NCBI GenBank assembly: GCA_028532915.1
Contig: JAQQAI010000070.1
Location: forward strand, 1-64,000
Length of the DNA stretch: 64,000 nt
Origin: Sphaerochaetaceae bacterium
GTDB taxonomy: Bacteria; Spirochaetota; Spirochaetia; Sphaerochaetales; Sphaerochaetaceae
Direction of reading: 5' to 3'
Shown here one piece after another: positions 32,760 to 41,155 of this stretch. Under the pieces are notes generated by a model. That model saw only the letters and a list, made by a program, of their open reading frames with translations, was not told the origin of the DNA and did not search any database. Both the position numbers and the translations under genes were made by a program. Every line of letters begins with the position of its first letter. Position 1 is the first letter of the stretch.

Positions 32760-34031
32760 ATGAAAAAGATCGTTTTATCGATTCTGATCATGACGTTTCT
32801 CGTTGTGGCCATTTTCGCCGGAGGTCAGCAGGAGCCTGCAGAAGATTCTGAAAAGGTGGTACGAGTCTTCGGAGCTTTTGTAGATGAAGAACAACGGAGA
32901 TTCGAAGAGGCTATAAAACCGTTCGAAGAACGGACGGGTATCGAGGTGATTTATGAAGGTTCTTCAGATTTCGAAACACTCATCAGCGTGCGTGTCGAAG
33001 GAGGAAATCCCCCCGATATAGCAGCTCTTCCGCAGCCCGGGCTGATGAAGAATTTCGCATCACAGGACAGACTTGTTCCGATGTGGCCTTCACTGGAAGA
33101 AGCCATTGACGAAAACTACGCTCCTGTGTGGAAGACCCTCGGTTCATACGAAGGGACCCCTTACGGAGTATTCCATAGGGTCAATGCCAAGAGTTTTGTC
33201 TGGTATCCGAAGAAGGCATGGGAAGCTGAAGGTTATGAAGTGCCCACGACATGGGATGAACTGATGAGTCTGATGGATCGCATGGTTGCCGACGGATATA
33301 CGCCATGGGCAGTCGGGATCGAATCGGGCGGTGCAACCGGTTGGCCCGGAACTGACTGGATCGAAGACATTATGCTCAGGACCGCAGGTCCAGAGATGTA
33401 CGACAAATGGGTTTCCAATGAGATACCGTTCAATGACCCGGTTGTGAAGAATGCTTTTTCAGTCCTCGGCGAGATCTGGATGAATCCGAAATACGTGTAC
33501 GGAGGGACCAATACGATACTTACTACAAGTTTCGGTGATGCACCTCTGCCGATGTTCTTTGATCCTCCCAAGGCGATGATGCACAGGCAGGGAAACTTTA
33601 TCACAGGTTTCTTCCCCGAAGCTATTCAGGCAAATCTGGAAGAAGAGATCGGAGTATTCCCTCTTCCGTCAATCGATCCCGAATATGGAATCCCCGTACT
33701 CGGCGGCGGAGACCAGTTCGTAGTGTTCAACGATACTCCCGAAGTGAGGCAGTTCGTGGAATTTCTGGCAACCTGGGAATCGGGTGAATCATGGGCCCGT
33801 TCAGGCGGAGCATTGTTTCCGTATCTGAATCAGGATCTGAACGCCTATCCGAATGAGATCGAGCGGTCTCTGGCAGAGGCTCTTGTGAACGCAAAGGTCT
33901 TCAGGTTCGACGCATCGGATCTGATGCCTGCACAAGTCGGTGCAGGAACCTTCTGGACCGGAGTCGTCGACTGGCTGACAGGCAGGTCGATCGATGATGT
34001 CCTGGCAGATATTCAAAGAAGCTGGCCCTGA
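32760..34031 (+). CDS. Sugar ABC transporter substrate-binding protein (CUT1, family 1)
   Basis: A 423-residue extracytoplasmic solute-binding protein. The N-terminal signal (residues 1-20, 'ILIMTFLVVAIFAGG') has no lipobox cysteine, as often seen in spirochaetes. 'VVRVFGAFVDEEQRRFEEAI' near 33 and 'FEERTGIEVIYEGSSDFETL' near 58 are typical of the alpha-glucoside/maltose-type cluster, and 'GGNPPDIAALPQPGLM' near 83 is the CUT1 binding-protein block. It likely binds an alpha-linked glucosyl disaccharide, since the operon ends in a GH65 phosphorylase. The ribosome-binding site is AAAAGGAGAG. A stable hairpin separates it from the permease genes. The cognate ATPase is not encoded here. Confidence 0.92.
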   Translation: MKKIVLSILIMTFLVVAIFAGGQQEPAEDSEKVVRVFGAFVDEEQRRFEEAIKPFEERTGIEVIYEGSSDFETLISVRVEGGNPPDIAALPQPGLMKNFASQDRLVPMWPSLEEAIDENYAPVWKTLGSYEGTPYGVFHRVNAKSFVWYPKKAWEAEGYEVPTTWDELMSLMDRMVADGYTPWAVGIESGGATGWPGTDWIEDIMLRTAGPEMYDKWVSNEIPFNDPVVKNAFSVLGEIWMNPKYVYGGTNTILTTSFGDAPLPMFFDPPKAMMHRQGNFITGFFPEAIQANLEEEIGVFPLPSIDPEYGIPVLGGGDQFVVFNDTPEVRQFVEFLATWESGESWARSGGALFPYLNQDLNAYPNEIERSLAEALVNAKVFRFDASDLMPAQVGAGTFWTGVVDWLTGRSIDDVLADIQRSWP

Positions 34032-34044
34032 TACAAGTAAAGAG

Positions 34045-34072
34045 AGATATGCGGCCGCGGTGCCGCATATCT
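34045..34072 (+). repeat. Stable intercistronic hairpin between binding protein and permease genes
   Basis: AGATATGCGGC (34045-34055) and GCCGCATATCT (34062-34072) form a perfect 11-bp stem with a 6-nt loop. Only TTT follows, then the AAGGAG site of the permease. Such a hairpin can protect upstream mRNA or cause partial termination, giving more binding protein than permease. Confidence 0.75.
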
Positions 34073-34091
34073 TTAAGGAGAATCTATTCAT

Positions 34092-35180
34092 ATGGAACAG
34101 AAATTATGGCAGCACGTGCTGGTCCCTGTCGGAAAAATACTGATTTCCATCCTCATTCCTCTGATAGCCTTTGTCTTGCTGTGGGCGGGTTTTATTTTTC
34201 TGCGGGACAGTAATGCTCCGCAGACGGTCATCGCCGTTGTCGCCATCATCTGGGGTGTCGGAGGGGTGGCCCTTCTGTTTTACGTAGCCGATTACGTTGT
34301 AAACAAATTACCCGTGGTACTTGCGAAAAAACTGCAACCATTCGTCTTTGTCGGTCCGGCTCTGGCAATTCTGGCATGGTATCTGTTCATTCCGACGGTC
34401 AGATCTCTCTATCTCAGTTTTTTCGGTCCGCGTTCCGAGAACTTTGTCGGATTGAAGAATTATATCTATGCCTTCACCGATCCTACGATGCTTCAGGCTT
34501 TCATCAACAACCTCATGTGGATCATTTTCGGAACCGGAGGTGCTGTAGGCTTCGGGCTGCTCATCGCTCTTCTTGCTGACAGGTCGAAACTGGAAAAAGT
34601 TTTCAAGAGCATAATATTCATGCCGATGGCGATATCTTTTGTCGGAGCAGGTGTCATCTGGCGTTTCGTCTACGCCTATAAACCGCCCGGAGAAGATCAG
34701 GTGGGTATTCTGAACGCCCTCGTTACACTGTTCGGAGGGAATCCTCAGGCATGGTTTACTCTCAGGCCCTGGAATAATATCTTTCTGATCGTGATCCTGA
34801 TCTGGCTGCAGACGGGGTATGCGATGGTCATCATCTCGGCTGCACTGAAAGGGGTTCCTTCTTCAATCATAGAAGCGGGGCGGATCGACGGAGCCGGTGA
34901 GATACGGATCATCAGATCGATCATCATTCCCTATATCACAAGCACTCTGGTCACTGTCTCGACGACGATCATCATCATTTCGCTGAAGATCTTCGATATC
35001 GTGTTCACCATGACGAACGGGAATTACGGAACGGAGGTGATCGCATCAATGCAGTACAAACAGATGTTCAGATTCTACGATTACGGTAGAGGGTCTGCGA
35101 TCGCTATCGTCCTTGTCATCGCTGTCATCCCCGTGATGTGGTACAACCTGAAACAGTTCGGAAAGAGGGAGGGGTTCTGA
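34092..35180 (+). CDS. Sugar ABC transporter permease, first subunit (MalF-like)
   Basis: A 362-residue inner-membrane permease. Two N-terminal helices (about 10-60) precede the core of six helices that begins near residue 85 ('FVFVGPALAILAWYLFIP'). The cytoplasmic coupling helix 'EAGRIDGAGEIRIIRSIIIP' near residue 258 is the EAA motif that contacts the ATPase. Length and N-terminal extra helices match the MalF/AglF side of CUT1 transporters. It overlaps nothing; the next permease begins 2 nt after the stop. It works with the binding protein at 32760 and an ATPase encoded elsewhere, probably shared (MsiK-like). Confidence 0.92.
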   Translation: MEQKLWQHVLVPVGKILISILIPLIAFVLLWAGFIFLRDSNAPQTVIAVVAIIWGVGGVALLFYVADYVVNKLPVVLAKKLQPFVFVGPALAILAWYLFIPTVRSLYLSFFGPRSENFVGLKNYIYAFTDPTMLQAFINNLMWIIFGTGGAVGFGLLIALLADRSKLEKVFKSIIFMPMAISFVGAGVIWRFVYAYKPPGEDQVGILNALVTLFGGNPQAWFTLRPWNNIFLIVILIWLQTGYAMVIISAALKGVPSSIIEAGRIDGAGEIRIIRSIIIPYITSTLVTVSTTIIIISLKIFDIVFTMTNGNYGTEVIASMQYKQMFRFYDYGRGSAIAIVLVIAVIPVMWYNLKQFGKREGF

Positions 35181-35181
35181 T

Positions 35182-36087
35182 ATGAAACGGATAGGAGAAA
35201 GAAGATCATCAACGACGCTTGTCGTTACTTCGCTGCTCGCTGTGCTCGTTCTTATCTGGAGCGTTCCGATTATCGGACTGCTCATCTCTTCGATACGGCC
35301 GAAATCTGCAGTGCAGAGCACCGGCTGGTGGAAGGCTTTCGTCAACAGTTCCGACCTGACGCTGGATAATTACAGACAGGTCCTCGGTGGAAGCAGTTAC
35401 ACATTCGTCGATTCTGCAGGAAACATTGTCAGAGCCTCCGGAGACAATCTCTCTCAGGCATTCCTTAACAGCCTGACTGTAACGATTCCCTCGGTGATCA
35501 TTCCTCTGCTGATCGCTTCGGCAGCAGCCTTCGGATTCGCATGGCTCGATTTTCCGGGAAGAAAGACTTTTTTCACGATAGTCGTAGCTCTGCTTGTGGT
35601 TCCTCTGCAGATAGCACTGATTCCGATCCTCAGAGACTACCAGACACTGCGTCTTACAGGTTCTTACCTCGGAATCTGGCTCGCGCATACCGGTTTCGGC
35701 CTACCTCTGGGAATCTATCTTCTTCACAACTACATAAGCACGATCCCGCGCGATATCTTCGAATCGGCATTTCTTGACGGGGCACGTCCCATGGTGGTGT
35801 TCTCACGACTGGTTCTGCCGCTTGCTGTTCCGGCTATAGCTTCACTGGCGATATTTCAGTTCCTGTGGGTCTGGAACGATCTGCTTGTAGCACTTGTCTT
35901 TCTCGGAGGAACAGACAATGTTGCCGTACTCACACAGAAACTGGCCTCCATGGTCGGATCTAGAGGACAGGATTGGCATCTGCTCACCAGCGGGGCCTTC
36001 ATCACCATGATAATTCCGCTGATAGTGTTTTTCAGTCTCCAGCGTTATTTCGTTCAGGGCCTGATGGCAGGATCGGTAAAAGGATAA
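35182..36087 (+). CDS. Sugar ABC transporter permease, second subunit (MalG-like)
   Basis: A 301-residue permease with six membrane helices, starting with 'TSLLAVLVLIWSVPIIGLLI' near residue 12. A periplasmic loop (about 35-95) separates the first two helices. The EAA-type coupling motif is 'ESAFLDGARPMVVFSRLVLP' near 193. The size and pattern match the MalG/AglG subunit that pairs with the preceding MalF-like protein. It starts 2 nt after the previous stop, and the phosphorylase-mutase gene starts 4 nt after its own stop, so all are one operon. Confidence 0.92.
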   Translation: MKRIGERRSSTTLVVTSLLAVLVLIWSVPIIGLLISSIRPKSAVQSTGWWKAFVNSSDLTLDNYRQVLGGSSYTFVDSAGNIVRASGDNLSQAFLNSLTVTIPSVIIPLLIASAAAFGFAWLDFPGRKTFFTIVVALLVVPLQIALIPILRDYQTLRLTGSYLGIWLAHTGFGLPLGIYLLHNYISTIPRDIFESAFLDGARPMVVFSRLVLPLAVPAIASLAIFQFLWVWNDLLVALVFLGGTDNVAVLTQKLASMVGSRGQDWHLLTSGAFITMIIPLIVFFSLQRYFVQGLMAGSVKG

Positions 36088-36090
36088 CCG

Positions 36091-39021
36091 ATGGATCCAC
36101 ATATTTATTTTATCAGGGATGATGATCTGATGTGGTCCGATCTGGGACGAAGTGAAAGTCTCTATTCGATCGGAAACGGGAATATCGGATGCAGAGGCTT
36201 CCATCTCGACAGGATGGAAGTCGCTGAACCTGCTCTGTACATGAACGGCTTCTATGAGCTGACTGAGATCTCCTACGGAGAAAGTGCCTTCGGCTATGCA
36301 CGCCATCATCAGACTATGCTCTCATTGCCTGATATCAGAACATTCAAGGTCTATATTAACGGAGCTCTGGCCGCATGCTCACTGAAGAGCGCAGGATACA
36401 CAAGGATGCTCGATATGTCGGACGGCTGTTTTTCCTATAAATATATCTATGATACCATAGATGGGACACGGGCAGGAATATCGGTAGAGACTCTGTTCTC
36501 AATGACATCGAGAGACCTCGGAGCCGTACGCCTGACACTTTCTTTATCACGACCGGCTCATATCGAAATCGTTCATAGCATCGAATACCTGAAAAACAGG
36601 CATGCAGACGGCAATGATCCCAGAAAGCAGACAGCCGCAGCCAGAACTCTTCTCGGTTCAAACTATTATTTGTATCACATGAACGGAGATTGTGACGGCA
36701 TGAGCGGAGATTTTCAATCTCACAACAGTGCACTTACGCTGCATGTGGGATCGCACGATATGTTCGATGAAGGCTTCACTACCAGCGAAAGTTCATATAA
36801 CGATGAAGGGTATCCCATGATAACCTACTCGTTCGACACTTCACATATTGTGTGCACTTCAGTCTTCTACTATATTTCAACCAGAGAACCTCACAAGAGC
36901 TTATCCCACCAACAGATCAACGAAATTCAGTCTCATCTATGCCTGCATTCGTTCGATTCTCTGCTGGAGAGCAATAAAGAGTATTATCACCGGTTCTGGG
37001 CCCTCAGTGATGTTACTGTCAAAGGAGATGACCAGATTCAAAGAGCGCTACGGCTCAATCTCTTTCAACTTCATCAGTCGACTGGAAACGATGGAAAGAC
37101 CAGTCTTTCTGCAAAAGGGCTGACGGGAAGCGGATACGAGGGGCACTACTTCTGGGATACCGAGATATACGGGATGCCGTTTTTCATTCTCACCGATCCG
37201 TCCCTTGCGAGAAATCTCATCAGATATAGAATCAGGACTCTGCCTGCGGCAAGAAGGCGTGCCAAAGAGATGAATCAGAAAGGTGCTCTTTTCCCATGGC
37301 GTACCATAAACGGGGAGGAAGCTTCCGCATTCTTCCCTGCAGGAACTGCCCAATACCATATAAACGCCGATATCGCCTACTCTCTGCTGTTGTACCTGAC
37401 AGTCACAGAAGACTGGGATCTGATGTGTGAAGGTGGAGGTGAACTCCTATTTGAGACGGCCCGGTTCTATTATGATCTGGGATTCTTCAATCCGGCACGG
37501 GGCGGGAAGTTCTGCATCAACGAGGTGACCGGTCCTGATGAGTATTCTGCTCTTGTCGATAATAACACCTATACCAATGCGATGGTGCGCCACCATCTGC
37601 TCAATGCGGCTGCTGTCTATAGGAAACTGGCATCACTGTATCCCGGGAGACTGGAAGCGATAAAGAGAAAAATCCATCTCACCTCAAAGGAAACAGACCA
37701 ATGGGAGCATGCAGCACATCTCATTTATCTTCCGTTTGATATGAATCTCAAGATAAGCGCTCAGGATGATCAATTCCTCTATCGTCAGATATGGGATACA
37801 GAAAAGAAAGGGCCGATACGTCATCCCATGCTCCTTCATTACCATCCGCTGGTCATTTACCGTCACCAGGTAATAAAACAGTCCGATACTGTTTTGGCGA
37901 TGTTTCTGCTGTCCGATACCTTTCCGTGGTATCTGAGAAAAAGAAATTTTGATTATTATCATCCGCTCACGACAGGTGACAGTTCGTTATCCGACTGTAT
38001 CGAAGGAATCGCTGCGTTTGACTGTGGACGCATCGAGGAAGGCTTCGGGTACCTTCGCCGTACTATACTGCTCGATTTTCTCGACAGTCACAACAATACC
38101 CAAGACGGTCTGCATACCGCGGCGATGGGAGGGTCCTGGATGGCTGTCGTATTCGGCATCGCAGGTCTCAGAATCCGCGAAGATCACCTGTTTTTCAGAC
38201 CGCAGCTGCCTGAATCGATACATCTCATAAGCTTTTCTCTCCAATTCAAATCAGAGGTGCTGCATGTTTCGGTAGGGCGAAAAGTAACCACCTACTCTTG
38301 TGACGGTCGAATAAAAGTACAGCACAGGTCGACGATGGTAGAGCTCAATAAGAATGAGGTCTCACTTGACACCTGTGCTTCAATCAAAGGTGTCATATTC
38401 GATCTTGACGGGGTGATCACATCGACAGATGAATTCCACTTTCTTGCATGGAAACGGTTGTGTGATGAACATGGATGGAAATTCAACAGAGCGCTCAACC
38501 GGCAGCTCAGAGGAATATCGAGGGAAGAGTCGTTGAAGGTCATCGAAGAATACAATCATCTATGCTTTTCGCAGAAACAGATAGAAGAACTGACCGCAAT
38601 GAAGAATGAGATGTATGTGAGATATCTCGATTCTCTTGACAGCAGCGATATTCTTCCCGGGATACCTGAACTGCTGAAAGAGCTGAAAGAGCATCATATC
38701 GCTACGGCTGTAGCTTCGGCGAGCAGGAATGCGCGGTTCATTCTCGATAAGCTCAAGATCGCAGGTCAGTTCGACCATATCGTCGATGCGAACGAGGTGG
38801 AGAAGGGTAAACCGGATCCTGAAGTATTTGTGAGAGCTTCCGATGCTCTCGGTCTGCTGCCGGAAGAGTGTGCGGCGGTGGAAGATTCCGATGCCGGGCT
38901 GCAGGCGATAAAATCTGCGATGATGAAGTCTGTGGGGGTAGGGGAAGATATCGACCTGACCTTATGTGATGTCAGCGTGAAGTCGACGGAAGAACTGAGC
39001 ATGACAAAGATGCTTTTCTGA
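36091..39021 (+). CDS. GH65 disaccharide phosphorylase fused to beta-phosphoglucomutase
   Basis: A 976-residue fusion. Residues 1-760 form a GH65 phosphorylase: N-terminal beta-sandwich ('YSIGNGNIGCRGFHLDRMEV' near 26), then the (alpha/alpha)6 barrel with 'GHYFWDTEIYGMPFF' near 350 and the general acid Glu484 in 'NEVTGPDEYSALVDNN'. Residues about 766-976 form a HAD-superfamily beta-phosphoglucomutase with nucleophile Asp771 and Asp773 in 'VIFDLDGVITSTDE', 'VASASRN' near 870 and 'KGKPDPEVF' near 905. Together they would convert an alpha-glucosyl disaccharide plus phosphate to a free sugar and beta-glucose 1-phosphate, then glucose 6-phosphate. The linkage (trehalose, kojibiose, nigerose, maltose) cannot be read by eye. 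Last gene of the ABC operon. Confidence 0.93.
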   Translation: MDPHIYFIRDDDLMWSDLGRSESLYSIGNGNIGCRGFHLDRMEVAEPALYMNGFYELTEISYGESAFGYARHHQTMLSLPDIRTFKVYINGALAACSLKSAGYTRMLDMSDGCFSYKYIYDTIDGTRAGISVETLFSMTSRDLGAVRLTLSLSRPAHIEIVHSIEYLKNRHADGNDPRKQTAAARTLLGSNYYLYHMNGDCDGMSGDFQSHNSALTLHVGSHDMFDEGFTTSESSYNDEGYPMITYSFDTSHIVCTSVFYYISTREPHKSLSHQQINEIQSHLCLHSFDSLLESNKEYYHRFWALSDVTVKGDDQIQRALRLNLFQLHQSTGNDGKTSLSAKGLTGSGYEGHYFWDTEIYGMPFFILTDPSLARNLIRYRIRTLPAARRRAKEMNQKGALFPWRTINGEEASAFFPAGTAQYHINADIAYSLLLYLTVTEDWDLMCEGGGELLFETARFYYDLGFFNPARGGKFCINEVTGPDEYSALVDNNTYTNAMVRHHLLNAAAVYRKLASLYPGRLEAIKRKIHLTSKETDQWEHAAHLIYLPFDMNLKISAQDDQFLYRQIWDTEKKGPIRHPMLLHYHPLVIYRHQVIKQSDTVLAMFLLSDTFPWYLRKRNFDYYHPLTTGDSSLSDCIEGIAAFDCGRIEEGFGYLRRTILLDFLDSHNNTQDGLHTAAMGGSWMAVVFGIAGLRIREDHLFFRPQLPESIHLISFSLQFKSEVLHVSVGRKVTTYSCDGRIKVQHRSTMVELNKNEVSLDTCASIKGVIFDLDGVITSTDEFHFLAWKRLCDEHGWKFNRALNRQLRGISREESLKVIEEYNHLCFSQKQIEELTAMKNEMYVRYLDSLDSSDILPGIPELLKELKEHHIATAVASASRNARFILDKLKIAGQFDHIVDANEVEKGKPDPEVFVRASDALGLLPEECAAVEDSDAGLQAIKSAMMKSVGVGEDIDLTLCDVSVKSTEELSMTKMLF

Positions 39022-39035
39022 TAATGGTCTGGATA

Positions 39036-40001
39036 TCAGCTGTCGTAATCAACGATAAACGGTGTAATCTCGTAAGAGACTTCCATTTCATCCTCTTGAG
39101 CATCAAGAATATTCATCAATGTTTCGACCGCCGTCGTTCCGATTTGACCGGGACCCTGACTCACGGTAGATAATCTCATATACCGGGTGGAATGAATGCC
39201 ATCGAAACCGATGACTCTGATATCTGCGTTGTTTTCTCTTACAGCCTGAAGCACCCCCAGGCCGATCTCGTCACTGTAGCAGAATACTCCGTCGTACAAT
39301 CCGTCCGAAACGATCTTCAGTCCCGTTTCGTATCCGTTTGTTTCGTTCAGTGTTGATTCATAGACACCGATATCATTTTCATACCCTGCCGATCTCAATG
39401 TTTCAGTGAATCCTTTAAGACGGTTTTCTGTTGCATCGCTCGGAGGTGTTACCGAAATATAACAGAATTTCCGGGCCCCTTTGTCCATGAGATACTGTGC
39501 TGCGAGAGATCCGCCTCTGCGGTTGTTCGCCCAGATCGAGTGCTCCCCTTTCTGGTAATAATCGATATACAGATATTTCACATTCCACTGGCGCAGCAGA
39601 TTCTTTTCCGTTTCGTCAAGACAGAACGCGAAGATAATCAAAGCGGAGACCTGGGCATCCAGAATCCGCTTTATCACTTTAGGATTGTGTTTCTCATAGT
39701 TGAACAGAACAACATCGATTCCGAGTCCCCGGAGTCTGTGATAGATCGATTCGAATATCTCGAAGAAATACCTGTTGGTCAGATCGGGAAGAAGGAGACC
39801 CACCGACGTTTCTACAGTATCCTTTCTGGCCAGTCTGCTTGCGACCACGTTCGGGGTATACTGTCGGGCTTTGATCACATCAAGAACTTTCTCGCGTGTT
39901 TTCGCCGAGACATGTGCACTGTTGTTGAGCACTCTGGAAACAGTTCCGACGCCGACACCGGATTCCCGTGCGATATCAGCTATTGTGATTTTCTCTTTCA
40001 T
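39036..40001 (-). CDS. LacI-family transcriptional repressor
   Basis: A 321-residue regulator. The DNA-binding helix-turn-helix and hinge occupy residues 1-60 ('TIADIARESGVGVGTVSRVL', 'YTPNVVASRLAR'). The rest is a periplasmic-binding-protein-like sugar domain ('GLLLPDLTNRYFFEIFESIY', 'DGVFCYSDEIGLGVLQAV', 'VIGFDGIHSTRYMRLSTVSQ'). The ATG at 40001 is preferred; a GTG three codons upstream is also in frame. It is convergent with, and 14 nt from, the phosphorylase operon, and the operator TGGAAGCGTTTCCA before that operon fits its family, so it probably represses the disaccharide genes until the sugar is present. A similar site at 7396-7409 may be a second target. Confidence 0.93.
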   Translation of the reverse strand: MKEKITIADIARESGVGVGTVSRVLNNSAHVSAKTREKVLDVIKARQYTPNVVASRLARKDTVETSVGLLLPDLTNRYFFEIFESIYHRLRGLGIDVVLFNYEKHNPKVIKRILDAQVSALIIFAFCLDETEKNLLRQWNVKYLYIDYYQKGEHSIWANNRRGGSLAAQYLMDKGARKFCYISVTPPSDATENRLKGFTETLRSAGYENDIGVYESTLNETNGYETGLKIVSDGLYDGVFCYSDEIGLGVLQAVRENNADIRVIGFDGIHSTRYMRLSTVSQGPGQIGTTAVETLMNILDAQEDEMEVSYEITPFIVDYDS

Positions 40002-40040
40002 CGTTTTCACTCTCTTATGATCCGAAACTCCTTTGCTGCC

Positions 40041-40895
40041 CTATACGATAGGAACTTCCTGCCAGATACCGTGCAGAAGCATATCTACCGAGCGATATCC
40101 CTGCTGTACCAGCAGGTCGTCGGCTGAAGAGAAGAAGAAGTCAAGATCACCGGCCTGGTGGGCATCGCTGTTCAATACTACCGTGATGCCGAGAGACCTG
40201 CAGGTTTCCAGCATCGCCGGGGAAGGATAGACTTCTCTTGTGGCTCCTCTTGCAATACCACCGGTATTTACCTCGATGCGCACATTATGTTTTGCCGCTG
40301 ATTTGAGAAAGTGTCCGCTTATCTTCTTGTACCATTGGGATTGAGGATCGAAGAACCGGTTATCTCTGTTATGTTTCTTGATAAGATCACAGTGTCCGAG
40401 TATGTCGAAGGAGTGTTCTCTTATCATCCTTTCCTCAAGCGAATAATAATAATGTACAAATTTTTCGATGTCACTATCGAAATTGTCTTCGAGCAATGTG
40501 GTAAATTCCCCGATCGGACCGTCCACGGACAGATACTCACCGCTGGCGGTATGTCTGATCATATGAACAGAGGCAATAGTGAAATCAAGCTGGTCTTTGT
40601 ATTCAGACCCGACGAGTTCCCCGTTTCCTTCAAGATAGTCAAGCTCTAGTCCAGCATAGAGTTCGATCCGGTCGCGATAGACCTGCTTCAGGCGGTGAAT
40701 CTCTTCCAGATAATAGGAGAAATCATCTTTTTTCATGTGCCACTCGTCCTGAAGAGCTCCGGGCGCATGACATGAAAAGCCAAGCGCCGAGAAACCCTTG
40801 GAAAGGGCGCTCAACACATATTCTTCCATAGTTCCGTGACCGTCATCCAGGGCGCAATGGGTATGATAGCTGCTAATATATCTTCGCATTTCCAT
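40041..40895 (-). CDS. PHP-domain histidinol-phosphatase-like phosphoesterase
   Basis: A 284-residue metal-dependent PHP phosphoesterase. Metal ligands are visible in 'YHTHCALDDGHG' near residue 10, 'ALGFSCHAPG' near 38, 'AGLELDYLEG' near 81, 'FTIASVHMI' near 105, 'DILGHCDLIKKH' near 166 and 'VVLNSDAHQAGD' near 248. This set matches the HisK-type histidinol phosphatase, which removes phosphate in histidine synthesis. No his gene is adjacent, so another sugar-phosphate substrate is possible. It lies upstream of lacI on the same strand with a 39-nt gap, so the two could share a transcript. Confidence 0.85.
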   Translation of the reverse strand: MEMRRYISSYHTHCALDDGHGTMEEYVLSALSKGFSALGFSCHAPGALQDEWHMKKDDFSYYLEEIHRLKQVYRDRIELYAGLELDYLEGNGELVGSEYKDQLDFTIASVHMIRHTASGEYLSVDGPIGEFTTLLEDNFDSDIEKFVHYYYSLEERMIREHSFDILGHCDLIKKHNRDNRFFDPQSQWYKKISGHFLKSAAKHNVRIEVNTGGIARGATREVYPSPAMLETCRSLGITVVLNSDAHQAGDLDFFFSSADDLLVQQGYRSVDMLLHGIWQEVPIV

Positions 40896-40998
40896 AGGCT
40901 CAATACTATATCAAATGGGTAAAAGAAAAAAGATGTCGAATAACTGATTCAAACGAATAAAGAACTGTGAGTAATTTCGAAATGTCAATTTCATATAT

Positions 40999-41061
40999 AT
41001 CAAGGCAATTATATCTATTACATCCGTTTGCGATTGGTTGAATACTGAAATCAAGGCAATT
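40999..41061 (+). repeat. Direct repeats upstream of the CUT2 sugar operon
   Basis: ATCAAGGCAATT occurs twice, at 40999-41010 and 41050-41061, 51 bp apart (about five helical turns). A TATTAT element lies at 41077-41082. The 260-nt gap 40896-41155 has no gene. The repeats look like tandem regulator sites on one face of the helix. Confidence 0.5.
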
Positions 41062-41155
41062 GAACTGACTTGATGGTATTATAGGATTATCATGGAAGGA
41101 CGGAGGATTATTGCCGGTCGGCACCATTTTCTCTGCCTTGCAAAAGGAGGATATC

